A stretch of 64,000 bases of DNA from Chitinophaga sp. YR627 (GTDB lineage Bacteria; Bacteroidota; Bacteroidia; Chitinophagales; Chitinophagaceae): positions 496,001 to 560,000 of the forward strand of contig NZ_FOUX01000005.1 of the NCBI RefSeq assembly GCF_900114995.1. Direction: 5' to 3'. The notes below the pieces were generated by a model. That model searched no databases. It worked only from the letters and a program-made list of their open reading frames with translations, and had not been told where the DNA came from. Position 1 is the first letter of the stretch. The number at the start of each line of letters is the position of its first letter. The translations under genes were made by a program, and so were the position numbers. Positions 53,289 to 62,977 of this stretch are shown piece after piece.

Positions 53289-55652
53289 ATGAAGAAATTA
53301 CTCAGTGTGGTAGCGCTCTGCCTTCTTTTGCTACCCAACACCAGCCATGCACAATCCGCTGTGTATGCCTCTCAGAGCAGGCCATGGAATGCCAATTGGA
53401 TTGCACCACAGAATGAGTCTGGCAATAACTATGGGGTCTACTATTTCAGAAAAAGGATTGATCTCCCCGCTAAACCTTCCAGCTTCATTATCCATGTATC
53501 AGCTGATAACCGTTATAAGTTATACGTAAACGGTACACTGGTGTCTCTGGGCCCGGCCCGTGGTGATACCTATTACTGGAATTATGAAACCGTTGATCTC
53601 GCCCCCTACCTCACCGCTGGGCCTAATATAGTGGCAGCCATGGTCTATAATGAGGCCGAAAATCGCCCCGAAGCCCAGATCTCCGTAAGAACAGCGTTTA
53701 TCTTACAGGGCAGTGGTCGGGAAGAAGAGATCTTAAACACCAATAACTCCTGGAAATATATACGTGATAACGGCTACCAGCCTGTTACCGGCTTCTTTGC
53801 TGCGAGTACCGGCGAATTCGTAGACATGAATCAGTCTGTTAAAGACTGGACACGTCTTGACTTCAATGATAACAACTGGCCAGCTGCAGCTCACCTGTTT
53901 CAGGGGCACCTCAAAGGCGATGGTGATGGATTGGCCTGGATGCTGGTTCCCTCCTCTTTACCACAGATGGAACTGACCCCGCAACGACTGCCGCTTGTCA
54001 GAAAGACAACAGGCATTAACCTGCCCGCTACCTTCCCCGCTTCAAAAACAGCCGTTACCATCCCTGCCGACACAACGGTATCTTTTATTCTGGATCAGAC
54101 ATTCCTGACCAATGCCTACATCAACCTGCACTTCAGCAAAGGCAAAAATGCCGGTATCTCCATGCGTTATGCAGAATCCCTCTACGATGATGCGGCAAAA
54201 TATGGCGACCGGAAAGGGAACCGTAATGATGTGGATGGTAAAGATTTCAAAGGCAGGAAAGATAGCCTGGTCTCCTGTGGAGATACAGGACAATCCTATA
54301 CGACGCTTTACTGGAGAACCTTCCGTTATATACTCGTAACCATCCATACACAGCAGGAGCCATTGATAATAGATGATATATCTGGTGTATTTACCGGCTA
54401 CCCTTTTAAATTTAATGCAGCTTTTAATACACAGAATAATGAGTTGAAACAGATCCTGGATATCGGATGGCGCACAGCCCGTTTATGTGCTATGGAGACC
54501 TATTTCGACTGCCCTTATTATGAACAGTTACAGTACATAGGCGATACACGTATACAGGCGCTGATCAGCTACTATAACAGTGGCGACGACAGACTGGCAC
54601 GCAATGCCATCGATCTGATGGACCATTCCCGTATCACTGAAGGCGCCACACAAAGCCGCTGGCCTACCCGCAGCACACAGATCATATCCACCTTCTCCTT
54701 ATGGTATATCGGTATGCTGCACGATTACTGGATGTACAGACCCGATAGTAATTTCATCCAAAGTAAACTGGTCGGAGAACGTGCCGTACTCGACTTTTTC
54801 AGCAGATATCAGGGCAAAGACGGATCCTTAAGAGGCTTGCCTTACTGGAACTTTATAGACTGGGTGGGGGGCAAAGGATGGAACTTCGCCATGCCGCCTA
54901 AAGGTACAGACGGCGCATCCGCTATCCTTGATCTGCAGCTATTAATGGCTTACCAATGGGCCGCCGAACTGGAAGCCGGCATGGGCATGCCGGCATATGC
55001 TGATTTGTACAGAAACAAAGCGGCCTTACTAAAAACAACCATCCGGAATAAATACTGGAATGCTGCCAGAAAACTGTTTGCAGATACCGATGAAAAGGAT
55101 GTCTATTCGCAACACGCCAACGCACTGGCTATACTAGCGGGTCTGGTTAATCAACAGGATCTTCCGGATATCTGCCGGCAACTCCTGACAGACAAGTCCC
55201 TCACACAATGCACCATCTATTTCAAATATTACCTGCACCTGGCGCTGGCTAAAGGAGGTCTCGGTAATGATTACCTCAAATGGCTGGATGTATGGCGGGA
55301 CAATATCAAAATGGGCTTAACTACCTGGGCTGAAATATCCGATCTTCCCAACAGCCGCTCCGACTGTCACGCCTGGGGCGCCAGTCCTAACATCGAATTC
55401 TTCCGGATGGTACTGGGCATTGATACAGATGGACCTGGCTTCCGCAAAATAAAAATAACGCCACACCTGGGAGATTTAAAGGACATCAGCGGAGAGATCC
55501 CTCATCCAAACGGAAAACTTGCCGTTACATATACTTTCGATAAGAACAGGTGGAAAATTAAGATCCGTTTACCTGAGCGAACCACCGGTACACTGGTATG
55601 GAAGAGTAAGAAATATCCGCTTAAGGCCGGAGAGAATCTATTGGAAATATAA
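53289..55652 (+). CDS. Alpha-L-rhamnosidase-like protein, GH78, secreted
   Basis: 787 residues with signal peptide to SHAQ. N-terminal beta-sandwich domains (WNANWIAP, FIIHVSADNRYKLYVNG, a typical GH78 carbohydrate-binding-like part), then the (alpha/alpha)6 barrel. DCPYYEQLQYIGDTR holds the general acid Glu412, and TTWAEISDLPNSRSDCHAWG holds the second acid Glu682 and the conserved His-x-Trp-Gly. A C-terminal beta domain closes it. Cleaves terminal alpha-L-rhamnose from plant glycans or flavonoids by family knowledge. Own gene, terminator follows. Confidence 0.9.
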   Translation: MKKLLSVVALCLLLLPNTSHAQSAVYASQSRPWNANWIAPQNESGNNYGVYYFRKRIDLPAKPSSFIIHVSADNRYKLYVNGTLVSLGPARGDTYYWNYETVDLAPYLTAGPNIVAAMVYNEAENRPEAQISVRTAFILQGSGREEEILNTNNSWKYIRDNGYQPVTGFFAASTGEFVDMNQSVKDWTRLDFNDNNWPAAAHLFQGHLKGDGDGLAWMLVPSSLPQMELTPQRLPLVRKTTGINLPATFPASKTAVTIPADTTVSFILDQTFLTNAYINLHFSKGKNAGISMRYAESLYDDAAKYGDRKGNRNDVDGKDFKGRKDSLVSCGDTGQSYTTLYWRTFRYILVTIHTQQEPLIIDDISGVFTGYPFKFNAAFNTQNNELKQILDIGWRTARLCAMETYFDCPYYEQLQYIGDTRIQALISYYNSGDDRLARNAIDLMDHSRITEGATQSRWPTRSTQIISTFSLWYIGMLHDYWMYRPDSNFIQSKLVGERAVLDFFSRYQGKDGSLRGLPYWNFIDWVGGKGWNFAMPPKGTDGASAILDLQLLMAYQWAAELEAGMGMPAYADLYRNKAALLKTTIRNKYWNAARKLFADTDEKDVYSQHANALAILAGLVNQQDLPDICRQLLTDKSLTQCTIYFKYYLHLALAKGGLGNDYLKWLDVWRDNIKMGLTTWAEISDLPNSRSDCHAWGASPNIEFFRMVLGIDTDGPGFRKIKITPHLGDLKDISGEIPHPNGKLAVTYTFDKNRWKIKIRLPERTTGTLVWKSKKYPLKAGENLLEI

Positions 55653-55680
55653 GATAGCCACGGAAAACTAATTACACAAT

Positions 55681-55710
55681 ACACCCGCTCCTGTGGCGGG
55701 TGTACCTTTT
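55681..55710 (+). terminator. Intrinsic terminator of the GH78 gene
   Basis: ACACCCGC (55681-55688) / GCGGGTGT (55696-55703), then ACCTTTT. Confidence 0.75.
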
Positions 55711-55802
55711 ATAAACGCCGTCTCATCATCGCTGAGACAATGAAGTCGATCATTTCATCCTAAAAAAGGATATATTAGGTAAGTAAAATCTCCCTTAACA
55801 TC

Positions 55803-56837
55803 ATGAACAGGAGAACATCCTACAAGCTGAAGCAACTGGGAATCATTACCGGCATATGGCTGATAATAGGCCTTTTCATTCCGCTCTATGACCGAGTCGC
55901 GCTGTTTACCACCAACGCAGTGGCCCCTATACCCAAATATACTATTGCAGCATCCATCATCATTAATATGGGAGCAGCGCTGATCGGTGCACTCCTGGGT
56001 GGTAGTCTCCTGGTATTTTACGTCAACGTAAAGTTCCGGGACAAATCATATGGTTATACCATCGTCACGGTTGTGATATCTTTCCTGGTTGTGCTGGCTA
56101 TTGTAAATATCGTACTGCGTGCCTTCGATGTTCCTTCTGATCCACTACGGATATTGAAGAACTGTATGATATGGGGCGTCGTTGTTGCAATCACACAATT
56201 ATTCCTGCAGATCAACAACAAATTCGGAAAGGGTGTTTTCTGGAATATCCTGCGGGGTAAATACAATACGCCTAAAGAAGAACGCAGGATCTTCATGTTC
56301 CTGGACCTGAATTCCTCCACCACAATTGCAGAAACTTTGGGTGATAAAAAATACCACGCATTTCTCAAGGACATCTTCACCGACATTACCAACCCTATCC
56401 TCGACAACAAAGGAGAGATCTATCAGTATGTAGGTGATGAAGTGATCGTAGCCTGGAAATATGAAGAGGGTATACAAAATAGTGAATGCGTAAAATGCTT
56501 CTTTGATATTAAATATCACCTGCAACAGCTAAACAACAAGTACACCCGGCTATACGGACTAACACCCACCTTCAAAGCCGGTATTCATTGTGGTAAGGTA
56601 GTGGCTGGTGAAGTGGGTATCATCAAAAGAGACATCACCTACTCCGGCGATGTACTGAATACGACTTCCCGTATACAGAATATGTGTAAAGAGTTCAATG
56701 AAGAGATCATTGTTTCCGGAGAACTGGCAGACTCACTCCGCCTGGCAGGCCATTTTGCTGCGCAGACTTTAGGTTCCATCAAACTGCGAGGAAAACAAAA
56801 AGAAATGCAGCTGGTAGCTGTGAAATGGAAGATCTGA
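55803..56837 (+). CDS. Membrane-anchored class III adenylate/guanylate cyclase-like protein
   Basis: 344 residues. Four membrane segments (about 12-30, 48-74, 85-107, 122-137) and a cytoplasmic cyclase domain from 160. Metal-binding Asp168 (FLDLNSSTT) and Asp212 (YVGDEV), and transition-state residues Asn286 and Arg290 (DVLNTTSRIQ) are present. Asp283 is like the adenine-specifying Asp, but the usual substrate-binding Lys before GD is Gln208 (EIYQYVGDE). So the nucleotide preference is unclear. No adjacent phosphodiesterase; a Crp-family gene lies 20 kb away. Confidence 0.88.
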   Translation: MNRRTSYKLKQLGIITGIWLIIGLFIPLYDRVALFTTNAVAPIPKYTIAASIIINMGAALIGALLGGSLLVFYVNVKFRDKSYGYTIVTVVISFLVVLAIVNIVLRAFDVPSDPLRILKNCMIWGVVVAITQLFLQINNKFGKGVFWNILRGKYNTPKEERRIFMFLDLNSSTTIAETLGDKKYHAFLKDIFTDITNPILDNKGEIYQYVGDEVIVAWKYEEGIQNSECVKCFFDIKYHLQQLNNKYTRLYGLTPTFKAGIHCGKVVAGEVGIIKRDITYSGDVLNTTSRIQNMCKEFNEEIIVSGELADSLRLAGHFAAQTLGSIKLRGKQKEMQLVAVKWKI

Positions 56838-56855
56838 CCATACAAATACGCCTTG

Positions 56856-59255
56856 CTATTCTCTTCTAAGGCTCTGTACAGGATTAGCCAGTGCAGCTTT
56901 AACCGCCTGATAACTAACGGTACATACCGCGATCAGCACCACCAGACCTCCGCCCCATGCAAAGAGAGACCAGCTTAGAGAAATACGGTAAGGATAATTT
57001 TCCAGCCACTTACTGGCTGCCAGCCATGCTAACGGAACCGCAATAACTAAAGCGATCATCACCAGCTTTACAAACTCCACCGACAAGATCGTCGCAATGC
57101 TTTGTACCGATGCTCCCAATACCTTCCTGATACCAATTTCCTTAATACGCTTTTCCGCTGATAATACAGACAAACCAAACAAACCGATACAGGATATAAA
57201 AATGGTTAGTATAGCGCTAAATAAGATAATCTGCTTCCACCTGGCCTCAGACTCATAGTTCCGCCGATTCACCTCATTTTTAAAGACAGGCGCGTAAGGA
57301 CTGAAAGGAAAGAATTGCCTGAATTGCTGCTGAATATACGCCAGACTACGGGTAGCAGAACCAGGTCTGATCCTGATATAGAAAGTACCATAGGGATTCG
57401 CATTGTTCATTGTGAACAACTGCGGAGCTATTTTATTGTTGAGTGCCGCATAGTGATAATCCTTTACCACACCGACAACTTCAAAAGTTTTGTTATTGTG
57501 AAAATTAAAAACAATCTGTTTCCCTATCGGGTCCTTCCATCCCGCCTCTTTCACAAAAGCCTCGTTTACCAGCACCGCATGCGCCGAATCTCCAGGATGT
57601 GCAGTGGAAAAATTCCGCCCTTTCACCAGCGGGATCTTTAAGGTTTCCAGATAAGATTCATCCACCGTCTCCCATGCAAACCGGATGGAAGAGTCGTTGT
57701 CAAGCTTCGCCATCGTTCCCCAGGAACCACCATTCTTAGGCGCTACAGACACAATATCCGGATACTTAAGCAACTCTTCTTTGAACACCCCGGCTTCCTG
57801 ATGCGTCATATTCCCTTTCTCAAGCATAACGATATCATGATCATTGTAACCCAGATCGGCCTTAACAAGATAATTAAACTGGGAATAGATCGTAAAGGTG
57901 GCAATGATCAGGAACGAAGCAAGTGTAAACTGTAATACCACCAGTGATTGTTGCAGATATCCTTTGCCTTTTAAAAGGAACCTGCTATAGAGCGTTTCTA
58001 CAGGACTATATCCCGATAATACCAGTGCCGGATAAAAACCTGCCAGTAAACCAGTCAGCACAAAGAGCATGATATACCCTGTGATCAGTTTGGTATCCAC
58101 CAGATAACCAATGGCCAGCTTCTTATTGGATAGCTCATTAAAGACAGGCAGGATCAGCTGTGCTAACGCAATGGCCAGCACAAAAGCAATGGCACATAAG
58201 ATAAATGATTCGCCCAGGAATTGTACGATCAACTGTCCTCTGTCACTGCCAATCGCCTTACGGATCCCGATTTCCTTCACTCTTCTTACAGAACGGGCCA
58301 CCGTCAGATTCACGAAATTGATACTGGCGATCAGCAGCACGAAAAGCGCTATTCCTGAAAGAATATAAGCATAGATCGGATTACTGGCTTTCTCCAGACC
58401 ATTCTGCGCCGGAAACGTTGTGCTCATATGTATATCAGCAAAAGGCTGCAAAGCGTAAGTCCCCATATCTCCGCCTTTTTCACCGCCAAATTTCACGTTC
58501 ATCGCATCAAACGTCTCCCGGGCATCCTTTTCATAAAAGCGTTGCATTTGAGCGGAAACGGCCAGCGGATTGGCATGTTCCTCCAGTTCAACAAAGGTGT
58601 TAAGGAAATAACCAAACCAGTTATCATTGTTCCGCATGTCAGCGTCTGTCTGCCGGATAGGTAACAATATCTTATATTGGATAGATGAGTTCTGCGGACA
58701 GTTCTCCGTTACTGCTGTAACCTCATAAGACACAAATGTTTTGCCTTCCGCCAGCATCAGCACTTTACCGACAGCATCTGCAGTACCAAACTGCTTTTCT
58801 GCCTCATCCTTTGTCAGTACAACAGTATGTGGCTGTTTTAAACAGGTACTGGCATCGCCATGGATCAGGGGAAAAGAAAATAGTGAGAAGAAATTTGCAT
58901 CTACAAAAAATACATTGCGGCTTTCAATGTCTCCGTCTTTTTTAAAGTCCATCCGTCCATCCTGAACACGCACAAATGACTTGATCCCGGCTACCTGTTG
59001 TGAGAACCTGGGTCCCTGTAAAAGGCCTGTACTTGAAAACCTGCGCGCTTCTCCCCGATTGAAAGAGCTGAGCGTTATCCGGTAGATACTGGCGCTTTTC
59101 TCATGGAACCGGTCAAAACTGACCTCATCCTTTACATACAACAGGATCAGCATCGCACAAGTCAGACCAATGGTCAACCCCGCAATATTGATAAAAGAAT
59201 ACACTTTATTATGCGCCAGATTACGGATGGCAATGGTGAAATAGTTCTTAAACAT
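56856..59255 (-). CDS. FtsX/MacB-type ABC transporter permease
   Basis: About 799 residues from the ATG at 59255 (MFKNYFTIAIRNLAHNKVYS). Two repeated halves, each with a MacB-type periplasmic domain and FtsX membrane segments (SINFVNLTVARSVRRVKEIG then IRKAIGS; and LFGLSVLSAEKRIKEIGIRK). Family permeases work with a separate ATPase in mechanotransmission or drug/lipoprotein export; no ATPase gene is adjacent. Convergent with the cyclase gene, 18 bases between. A common stand-alone type in Bacteroidota. Confidence 0.93.
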   Translation of the reverse strand: MFKNYFTIAIRNLAHNKVYSFINIAGLTIGLTCAMLILLYVKDEVSFDRFHEKSASIYRITLSSFNRGEARRFSSTGLLQGPRFSQQVAGIKSFVRVQDGRMDFKKDGDIESRNVFFVDANFFSLFSFPLIHGDASTCLKQPHTVVLTKDEAEKQFGTADAVGKVLMLAEGKTFVSYEVTAVTENCPQNSSIQYKILLPIRQTDADMRNNDNWFGYFLNTFVELEEHANPLAVSAQMQRFYEKDARETFDAMNVKFGGEKGGDMGTYALQPFADIHMSTTFPAQNGLEKASNPIYAYILSGIALFVLLIASINFVNLTVARSVRRVKEIGIRKAIGSDRGQLIVQFLGESFILCAIAFVLAIALAQLILPVFNELSNKKLAIGYLVDTKLITGYIMLFVLTGLLAGFYPALVLSGYSPVETLYSRFLLKGKGYLQQSLVVLQFTLASFLIIATFTIYSQFNYLVKADLGYNDHDIVMLEKGNMTHQEAGVFKEELLKYPDIVSVAPKNGGSWGTMAKLDNDSSIRFAWETVDESYLETLKIPLVKGRNFSTAHPGDSAHAVLVNEAFVKEAGWKDPIGKQIVFNFHNNKTFEVVGVVKDYHYAALNNKIAPQLFTMNNANPYGTFYIRIRPGSATRSLAYIQQQFRQFFPFSPYAPVFKNEVNRRNYESEARWKQIILFSAILTIFISCIGLFGLSVLSAEKRIKEIGIRKVLGASVQSIATILSVEFVKLVMIALVIAVPLAWLAASKWLENYPYRISLSWSLFAWGGGLVVLIAVCTVSYQAVKAALANPVQSLRRE

Positions 59256-59412
59256 AGGAGGACACTTGAAACACCAGGACACGTCAATGCCTATGCCAAA
59301 TCAATAAAAGCTGATTTGCAGCAGATTAAAGGATATAATTTTCGGAAAACTGTCCGTTTGAGGACATTGGATGTACGGGGCCGGCCATTCAGCTAATGAT
59401 AAAAAGGCATAT

Positions 59413-60144
59413 TTAAGGGAAGAGCTGCACATTGGCTTTTACAAGGTCGTAAAGCTTTTCTATCACCAGATCCCGTTGTTCTTTATAAAGATGTTCATAC
59501 TGCCTGTAGATATCACTTTCTCTCAACTCCTGAACGGCAGCTATGTAGTTTTCAATATTACCGGGAACCTCATATTTTGTATACAGTAATTCCGCCAGCT
59601 CCCCTGCCTGTCTCTGCGCGTTAGATAACGAAGAAAGCTGCAATACTGTTTCCAGCTGATCACTGATTTCCTCCAGTCTGAAAGATAAGGCAACATCTAA
59701 TGCTTCATAGTCCACATAAAGTAGCCATTCAGTAATAGCCACCAGGCAATATACCTCCGTCGGGAAACCAGCCAGCTGTTTAAAATCCAGCCAACCATCC
59801 CTGTATATACTATGTCGTTCCAGAACAGCAAACGTTATCTGATCCAGGGCTTCTTCTTTATTTTGATAACGCTTTAAAATGCGCTCAGTCAAAGTAAAAC
59901 GTTCTTCATCAATACTTTTTATGGTAGCATCAATATCATAGTTATTGTTGATCAGATGCCGCTGAATAAGGTCTTCCGGTAAACCAATTTTGCTGACCAA
60001 AGTCTGTAAAATCTCTTTCCTGAATAATAATACAGCATCGTTGATATCCCCATCTGCCTTTTCAAGCAATTTCAATCCGGCAGTCAGACCAACAGGGATC
60101 CGCTGACGCAGAAGGCTTAATTGCTGTTTACTTGTTTCGTTCAT
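59413..60144 (-). CDS. Hypothetical protein with UBA/TS-N-like N-terminus
   Basis: 243 residues. The first 45 residues (LLRQRIPVGLTAGLKLLEKA, then DGDINDAVLLFRKEI) look like the UBA-type domain at the start of elongation factor Ts. A second similar three-helix unit may follow (GLPEDLIQRHLINNNYDID). The rest is helical, acidic and unrecognised, ending in YKEQRDLVIEKLYDLVKANV. No signal or membrane segment. Could bind EF-Tu or another protein through the UBA part; that is inference. Confidence 0.65.
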   Translation of the reverse strand: MNETSKQQLSLLRQRIPVGLTAGLKLLEKADGDINDAVLLFRKEILQTLVSKIGLPEDLIQRHLINNNYDIDATIKSIDEERFTLTERILKRYQNKEEALDQITFAVLERHSIYRDGWLDFKQLAGFPTEVYCLVAITEWLLYVDYEALDVALSFRLEEISDQLETVLQLSSLSNAQRQAGELAELLYTKYEVPGNIENYIAAVQELRESDIYRQYEHLYKEQRDLVIEKLYDLVKANVQLFP

Positions 60145-60297
60145 TTTGTAGTCTGTTCAATATCCTTGTACGAAAGGAACAGGAACTGCGCATCGCAATA
60201 TCCATGAAGCGAATATCAGCTTTATTCCAATACAGTAACACAGCCACAAAATATATTGCCGTAGTCAGCTCTTATACCCTGAAGAGTCCTTTTATCA

Positions 60298-60753
60298 TCA
60301 TTCCGCATTATCACTGGCATACCATTCAGCATACGAAGTATGCGTCTCGTACAACTTCAGTCTGCAAAGCCTTATTGCTTCCGGTAGCTGCGCAATAATA
60401 CGCTGCGCAAAATCCACCACCATATTCTCACAGGTTGGTTGCCAGGGCGTCCATACAACCCGGGCAAACAATTCACTATCCGGGTCCCCCAAAGACAACA
60501 CGCTACCTTCTTTTAACATAAGCGCATGATCCAGCGGTGCAATAATTTCCCGTTGCACAATGGTTTTCAAATCGCCAAAATCCAATACCATTCCTTCATT
60601 GCTTCGTCCGGGAGTATGATCCGGTTGCCCGCTGATAGTCACTTCCAGTTGATAGGAATGTCCGTGAATATGTTTACAAAGTCCTTTATGTCCTGAAAGC
60701 GCATGCGCCATCTCGAATCTGAATATCCTGGTGAGTCGTACAATCTGTTTCAT
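60298..60753 (-). CDS. queD: 6-pyruvoyl-tetrahydropterin synthase / QueD family enzyme
   Basis: 151 residues from the ATG at 60753 (MKQIVRLTRIFRFEMAHALS). Zinc ligands His17, His30 and His32, catalytic Cys26 (GLCKHIHGHSY) and a C-terminal Glu in LYETHTSYAEW. Fits QueD (6-carboxy-tetrahydropterin synthase, queuosine path) better than mammalian PTPS because of the C-xxx-HGH spacing. A -7 box (TACTTTTG on the minus strand, 60769-60762) supports the start. No other queuosine gene nearby, so the symbol is tentative. Confidence 0.82.
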   Translation of the reverse strand: MKQIVRLTRIFRFEMAHALSGHKGLCKHIHGHSYQLEVTISGQPDHTPGRSNEGMVLDFGDLKTIVQREIIAPLDHALMLKEGSVLSLGDPDSELFARVVWTPWQPTCENMVVDFAQRIIAQLPEAIRLCRLKLYETHTSYAEWYASDNAE

Positions 60754-60920
60754 GAGGAGAGCAAAAGTATCCCGCCTGTTGATCATGACCACTGATTCCG
60801 GTCAAATACCAAACTGATAAACATCACCCGATCTTTAAATTTCAAGTCCGTATACTTCCGGATTTCCCCGCCTCCGGCAAGTTTTCCATACCTGTTAACC
60901 TTTATCTATCCTTTTTATAC

Positions 60921-60928
60921 TAGCTTTG
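60921..60928 (+). promoter_or_regulatory. -7 promoter element of the secreted-protein gene
   Basis: TAGCTTTG, exact TAnnTTTG, 23 bases before the ATG at 60952. Confidence 0.5.
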
Positions 60929-60951
60929 CCGGATTCCTATATCCTGTTATT

Positions 60952-61467
60952 ATGACAGCAATTGTCAATTGCCTGAAAATCAATTTCCTTCTACTACTTA
61001 CTACCTGTTTATGCCAGGCACAAAGCAGTCCGCTGGGGAACCCTTCTTTCGAAGGAATACCCGGAATATCACAGGTACCTGCACCGTGGTTTTTTGTTGA
61101 AGGAGATGCTGATACTTATCCCTTAGTGTCACCTATCCCGCCGCCATTAATGCCAAAAGACGGAAAGACGTATATCCAGTTGCTCGTACAAGCTATTTTT
61201 TTTGCAGGCAATACATATGAAGGAAAGGTAGAATCAGTTGGCCAGCAGTTATCTGCGGCTATGGTTCCTGGCACTACTTATCTAATGACAATGGACGTAG
61301 CTGTTATTCCTATTAACAACAAGCTGGGGTTTCAACTCGCCCTGATGGGAGCATTCGGATGGGACGGTGCAGGAGTCAATAATGGTACCTACGGCTGGGT
61401 AGTACGTTATATAGACAGCAAAGGACAGGCAATGCAGCAAATGGGTGCGGTCTCACTCATACGATAA
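60952..61467 (+). CDS. Secreted hypothetical protein, 171 residues
   Basis: Signal peptide MTAIVNCLKINFLLLLTTCL ending CQAQ. GNPSFEGIPG-SQVPAPWFF is like the start of carbohydrate-binding-module or galactose-binding-like domains in gliding Bacteroidota, and the rest is beta-rich (VGQQLSAAMVPGTTYLMTMD). No enzyme motif. Probably a small surface or periplasmic binding protein; family uncertain. Confidence 0.55.
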   Translation: MTAIVNCLKINFLLLLTTCLCQAQSSPLGNPSFEGIPGISQVPAPWFFVEGDADTYPLVSPIPPPLMPKDGKTYIQLLVQAIFFAGNTYEGKVESVGQQLSAAMVPGTTYLMTMDVAVIPINNKLGFQLALMGAFGWDGAGVNNGTYGWVVRYIDSKGQAMQQMGAVSLIR

Positions 61468-61500
61468 TATAAATACGCGTAATCGCATCAATCTATAAGA

Positions 61501-61803
61501 ATGGACGAAAGAAGAAAACAGATCCTGCAGGAAATAAAACATCAATGTGAGGCATATAAAAGCGATGAGTTTGAATACTACTTCGAAATATGGGGCCTTA
61601 ATTGGTATCCCTGGCAGCTGGAGGTTTCCCCGGCACAAACCATTCAACTCTCCATCAATGATTTATCAACAGAAGATCTGCAATACCTGGAAAATGCAGG
61701 TGAAATAATGCTTATCAGAAAATATGAACCACATGAAGTAGAAAATGAAACCGAATTTGGACGAAAAAGATACCGCATCAGCAATAGTAATACCGCCCCT
61801 TAA
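61501..61803 (+). CDS. Small hypothetical protein, 100 residues
   Basis: MDERRKQILQEIKHQCEAYK, helical start, then FEIWGLNWYPWQLEVSPAQT and an acidic end. No signal or membrane segment. 33 bases after the secreted-protein stop, possibly co-transcribed. Family unknown. Confidence 0.5.
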   Translation: MDERRKQILQEIKHQCEAYKSDEFEYYFEIWGLNWYPWQLEVSPAQTIQLSINDLSTEDLQYLENAGEIMLIRKYEPHEVENETEFGRKRYRISNSNTAP

Positions 61804-61962
61804 ACACCTATCCTCAGCTCAGTCTGACATTTCTCCGCCCCCTATATCTTATATTACAGTATCAAAAACAGCACTCGGTAACTTTATTCAAAATAATTTT
61901 GAGAAACCGATTAGTTGCAAGTATATTCGCAACCGAATGGTTTCTATAAAAAACTAATAACT

Positions 61963-62343
61963 ATGAAAGCGAAAGTTCTTTTTGTATTATGCTTACTGAC
62001 AGGTCTGATGTTCCTCAATGCTGGCCTGGACAAGTTCTTCCACTATATGCCTGTCCCTAAGGACATGCCTGAGAAAATGGTAAAATCAGGTATGGCAATG
62101 ATGGAAATCGGCTGGCTCATGCCACTGGTGGGTGCTGTAGAAGCCATCGGCGGATTACTGCTAATCTTCAAAAAGACCAGAGCACTTGGAGCCATCGTTA
62201 TTCTTCCCGTACTGGTTGGTATTCTGTTGACCAATATCACCGTGGCCCCTTCTGGTTTACCGATCGTGCTGACGATAATCGCCATTATCACCTGGGTGAT
62301 TATTGAAAACTGGCACAAATACCTGCCAATGGTCAGAGAATAA
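61963..62343 (+). CDS. DoxX-like membrane protein
   Basis: 126 residues from the ATG at 61963 (MKAKVLFVLCLLTGLMFLNA). Four membrane segments, with NAGLDKFFHYMP and IGWLMPLVGAVEAIGGLLLI as the DoxX/DoxD-like pattern. In other bacteria DoxX-type proteins take part in quinone-linked thiosulfate or stress redox reactions; here unknown. 41 bases ahead of the SRPBCC gene. Confidence 0.8.
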   Translation: MKAKVLFVLCLLTGLMFLNAGLDKFFHYMPVPKDMPEKMVKSGMAMMEIGWLMPLVGAVEAIGGLLLIFKKTRALGAIVILPVLVGILLTNITVAPSGLPIVLTIIAIITWVIIENWHKYLPMVRE

Positions 62344-62384
62344 CAAAAGACTGTCAATCGCCATCATCCATAAAAGAATCATAA

Positions 62385-62888
62385 ATGAAACACAACTTGC
62401 AATTCGATTTCATTGCAGACAAGCAGAAAAATACCCTGACAGTAAGACGCGAATTCCTGGCCGACAGGCAATTGGTGTGGGATTGTTATACCAAAAGCGA
62501 ATTGCTTGATCAGTGGTTTGCCCCTGCACCGCTATCAACAAAAACCAAATCATTTGATTTTCGTGAAGGCGGTCACTGGCACTACGCCATGATAGACCCT
62601 AATGGCACAGAATACTGGGGATATACTGACTACCTGAAGATCCACCCCATCGACTATTACACCTCTCTGGATGCATTCTGTAATGCAGATGGTGAAATCA
62701 ATGAAGCACTGCCACGCGCTGAATGGGTAGTGACATTCACTGACAAAGGAGAAAATGCACTGGTAGAAACAGTCGTTACCTATAAATCGCTCTCAGACCT
62801 GGAAACCGTTATACAGATGGGCATGGAACAGGGACTGGCAGCCACACTGGAAAAACTGGATGAACTCCTGTTACATCTGCGTAAATAA
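62385..62888 (+). CDS. SRPBCC (AHSA1-type) protein
   Basis: 167 residues with RREFLADRQLVWDCYTKSEL, then DFREGGHWHYAMIDPNGTEY, YYTSLDAFCNADGE and a C-terminal helix (GMEQGLAATLEKLDELLLHL). Close behind the DoxX gene, likely one operon; shares a long hairpin with the convergent gene. Confidence 0.88.
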   Translation: MKHNLQFDFIADKQKNTLTVRREFLADRQLVWDCYTKSELLDQWFAPAPLSTKTKSFDFREGGHWHYAMIDPNGTEYWGYTDYLKIHPIDYYTSLDAFCNADGEINEALPRAEWVVTFTDKGENALVETVVTYKSLSDLETVIQMGMEQGLAATLEKLDELLLHLRK

Positions 62889-62907
62889 ACAGGTAACGCT
62901 TTACCAT

Positions 62908-62972
62908 TAATATGCTTTAATAAAACGGGCTGCGTAATACTTTTACGCAGCCCGTTTTATTAAAGCATATTA
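62908..62972. terminator. Perfect 30-bp bidirectional hairpin terminator
   Basis: Arms 62908-62937 and 62943-62972 are exact reverse complements with a five-base loop; the arms carry A/T runs next to a GC core (AAAACGGGCTGCGTAA). Ends both the SRPBCC gene and the convergent minus-strand gene. Confidence 0.85.
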
Positions 62973-62977
62973 CTACA

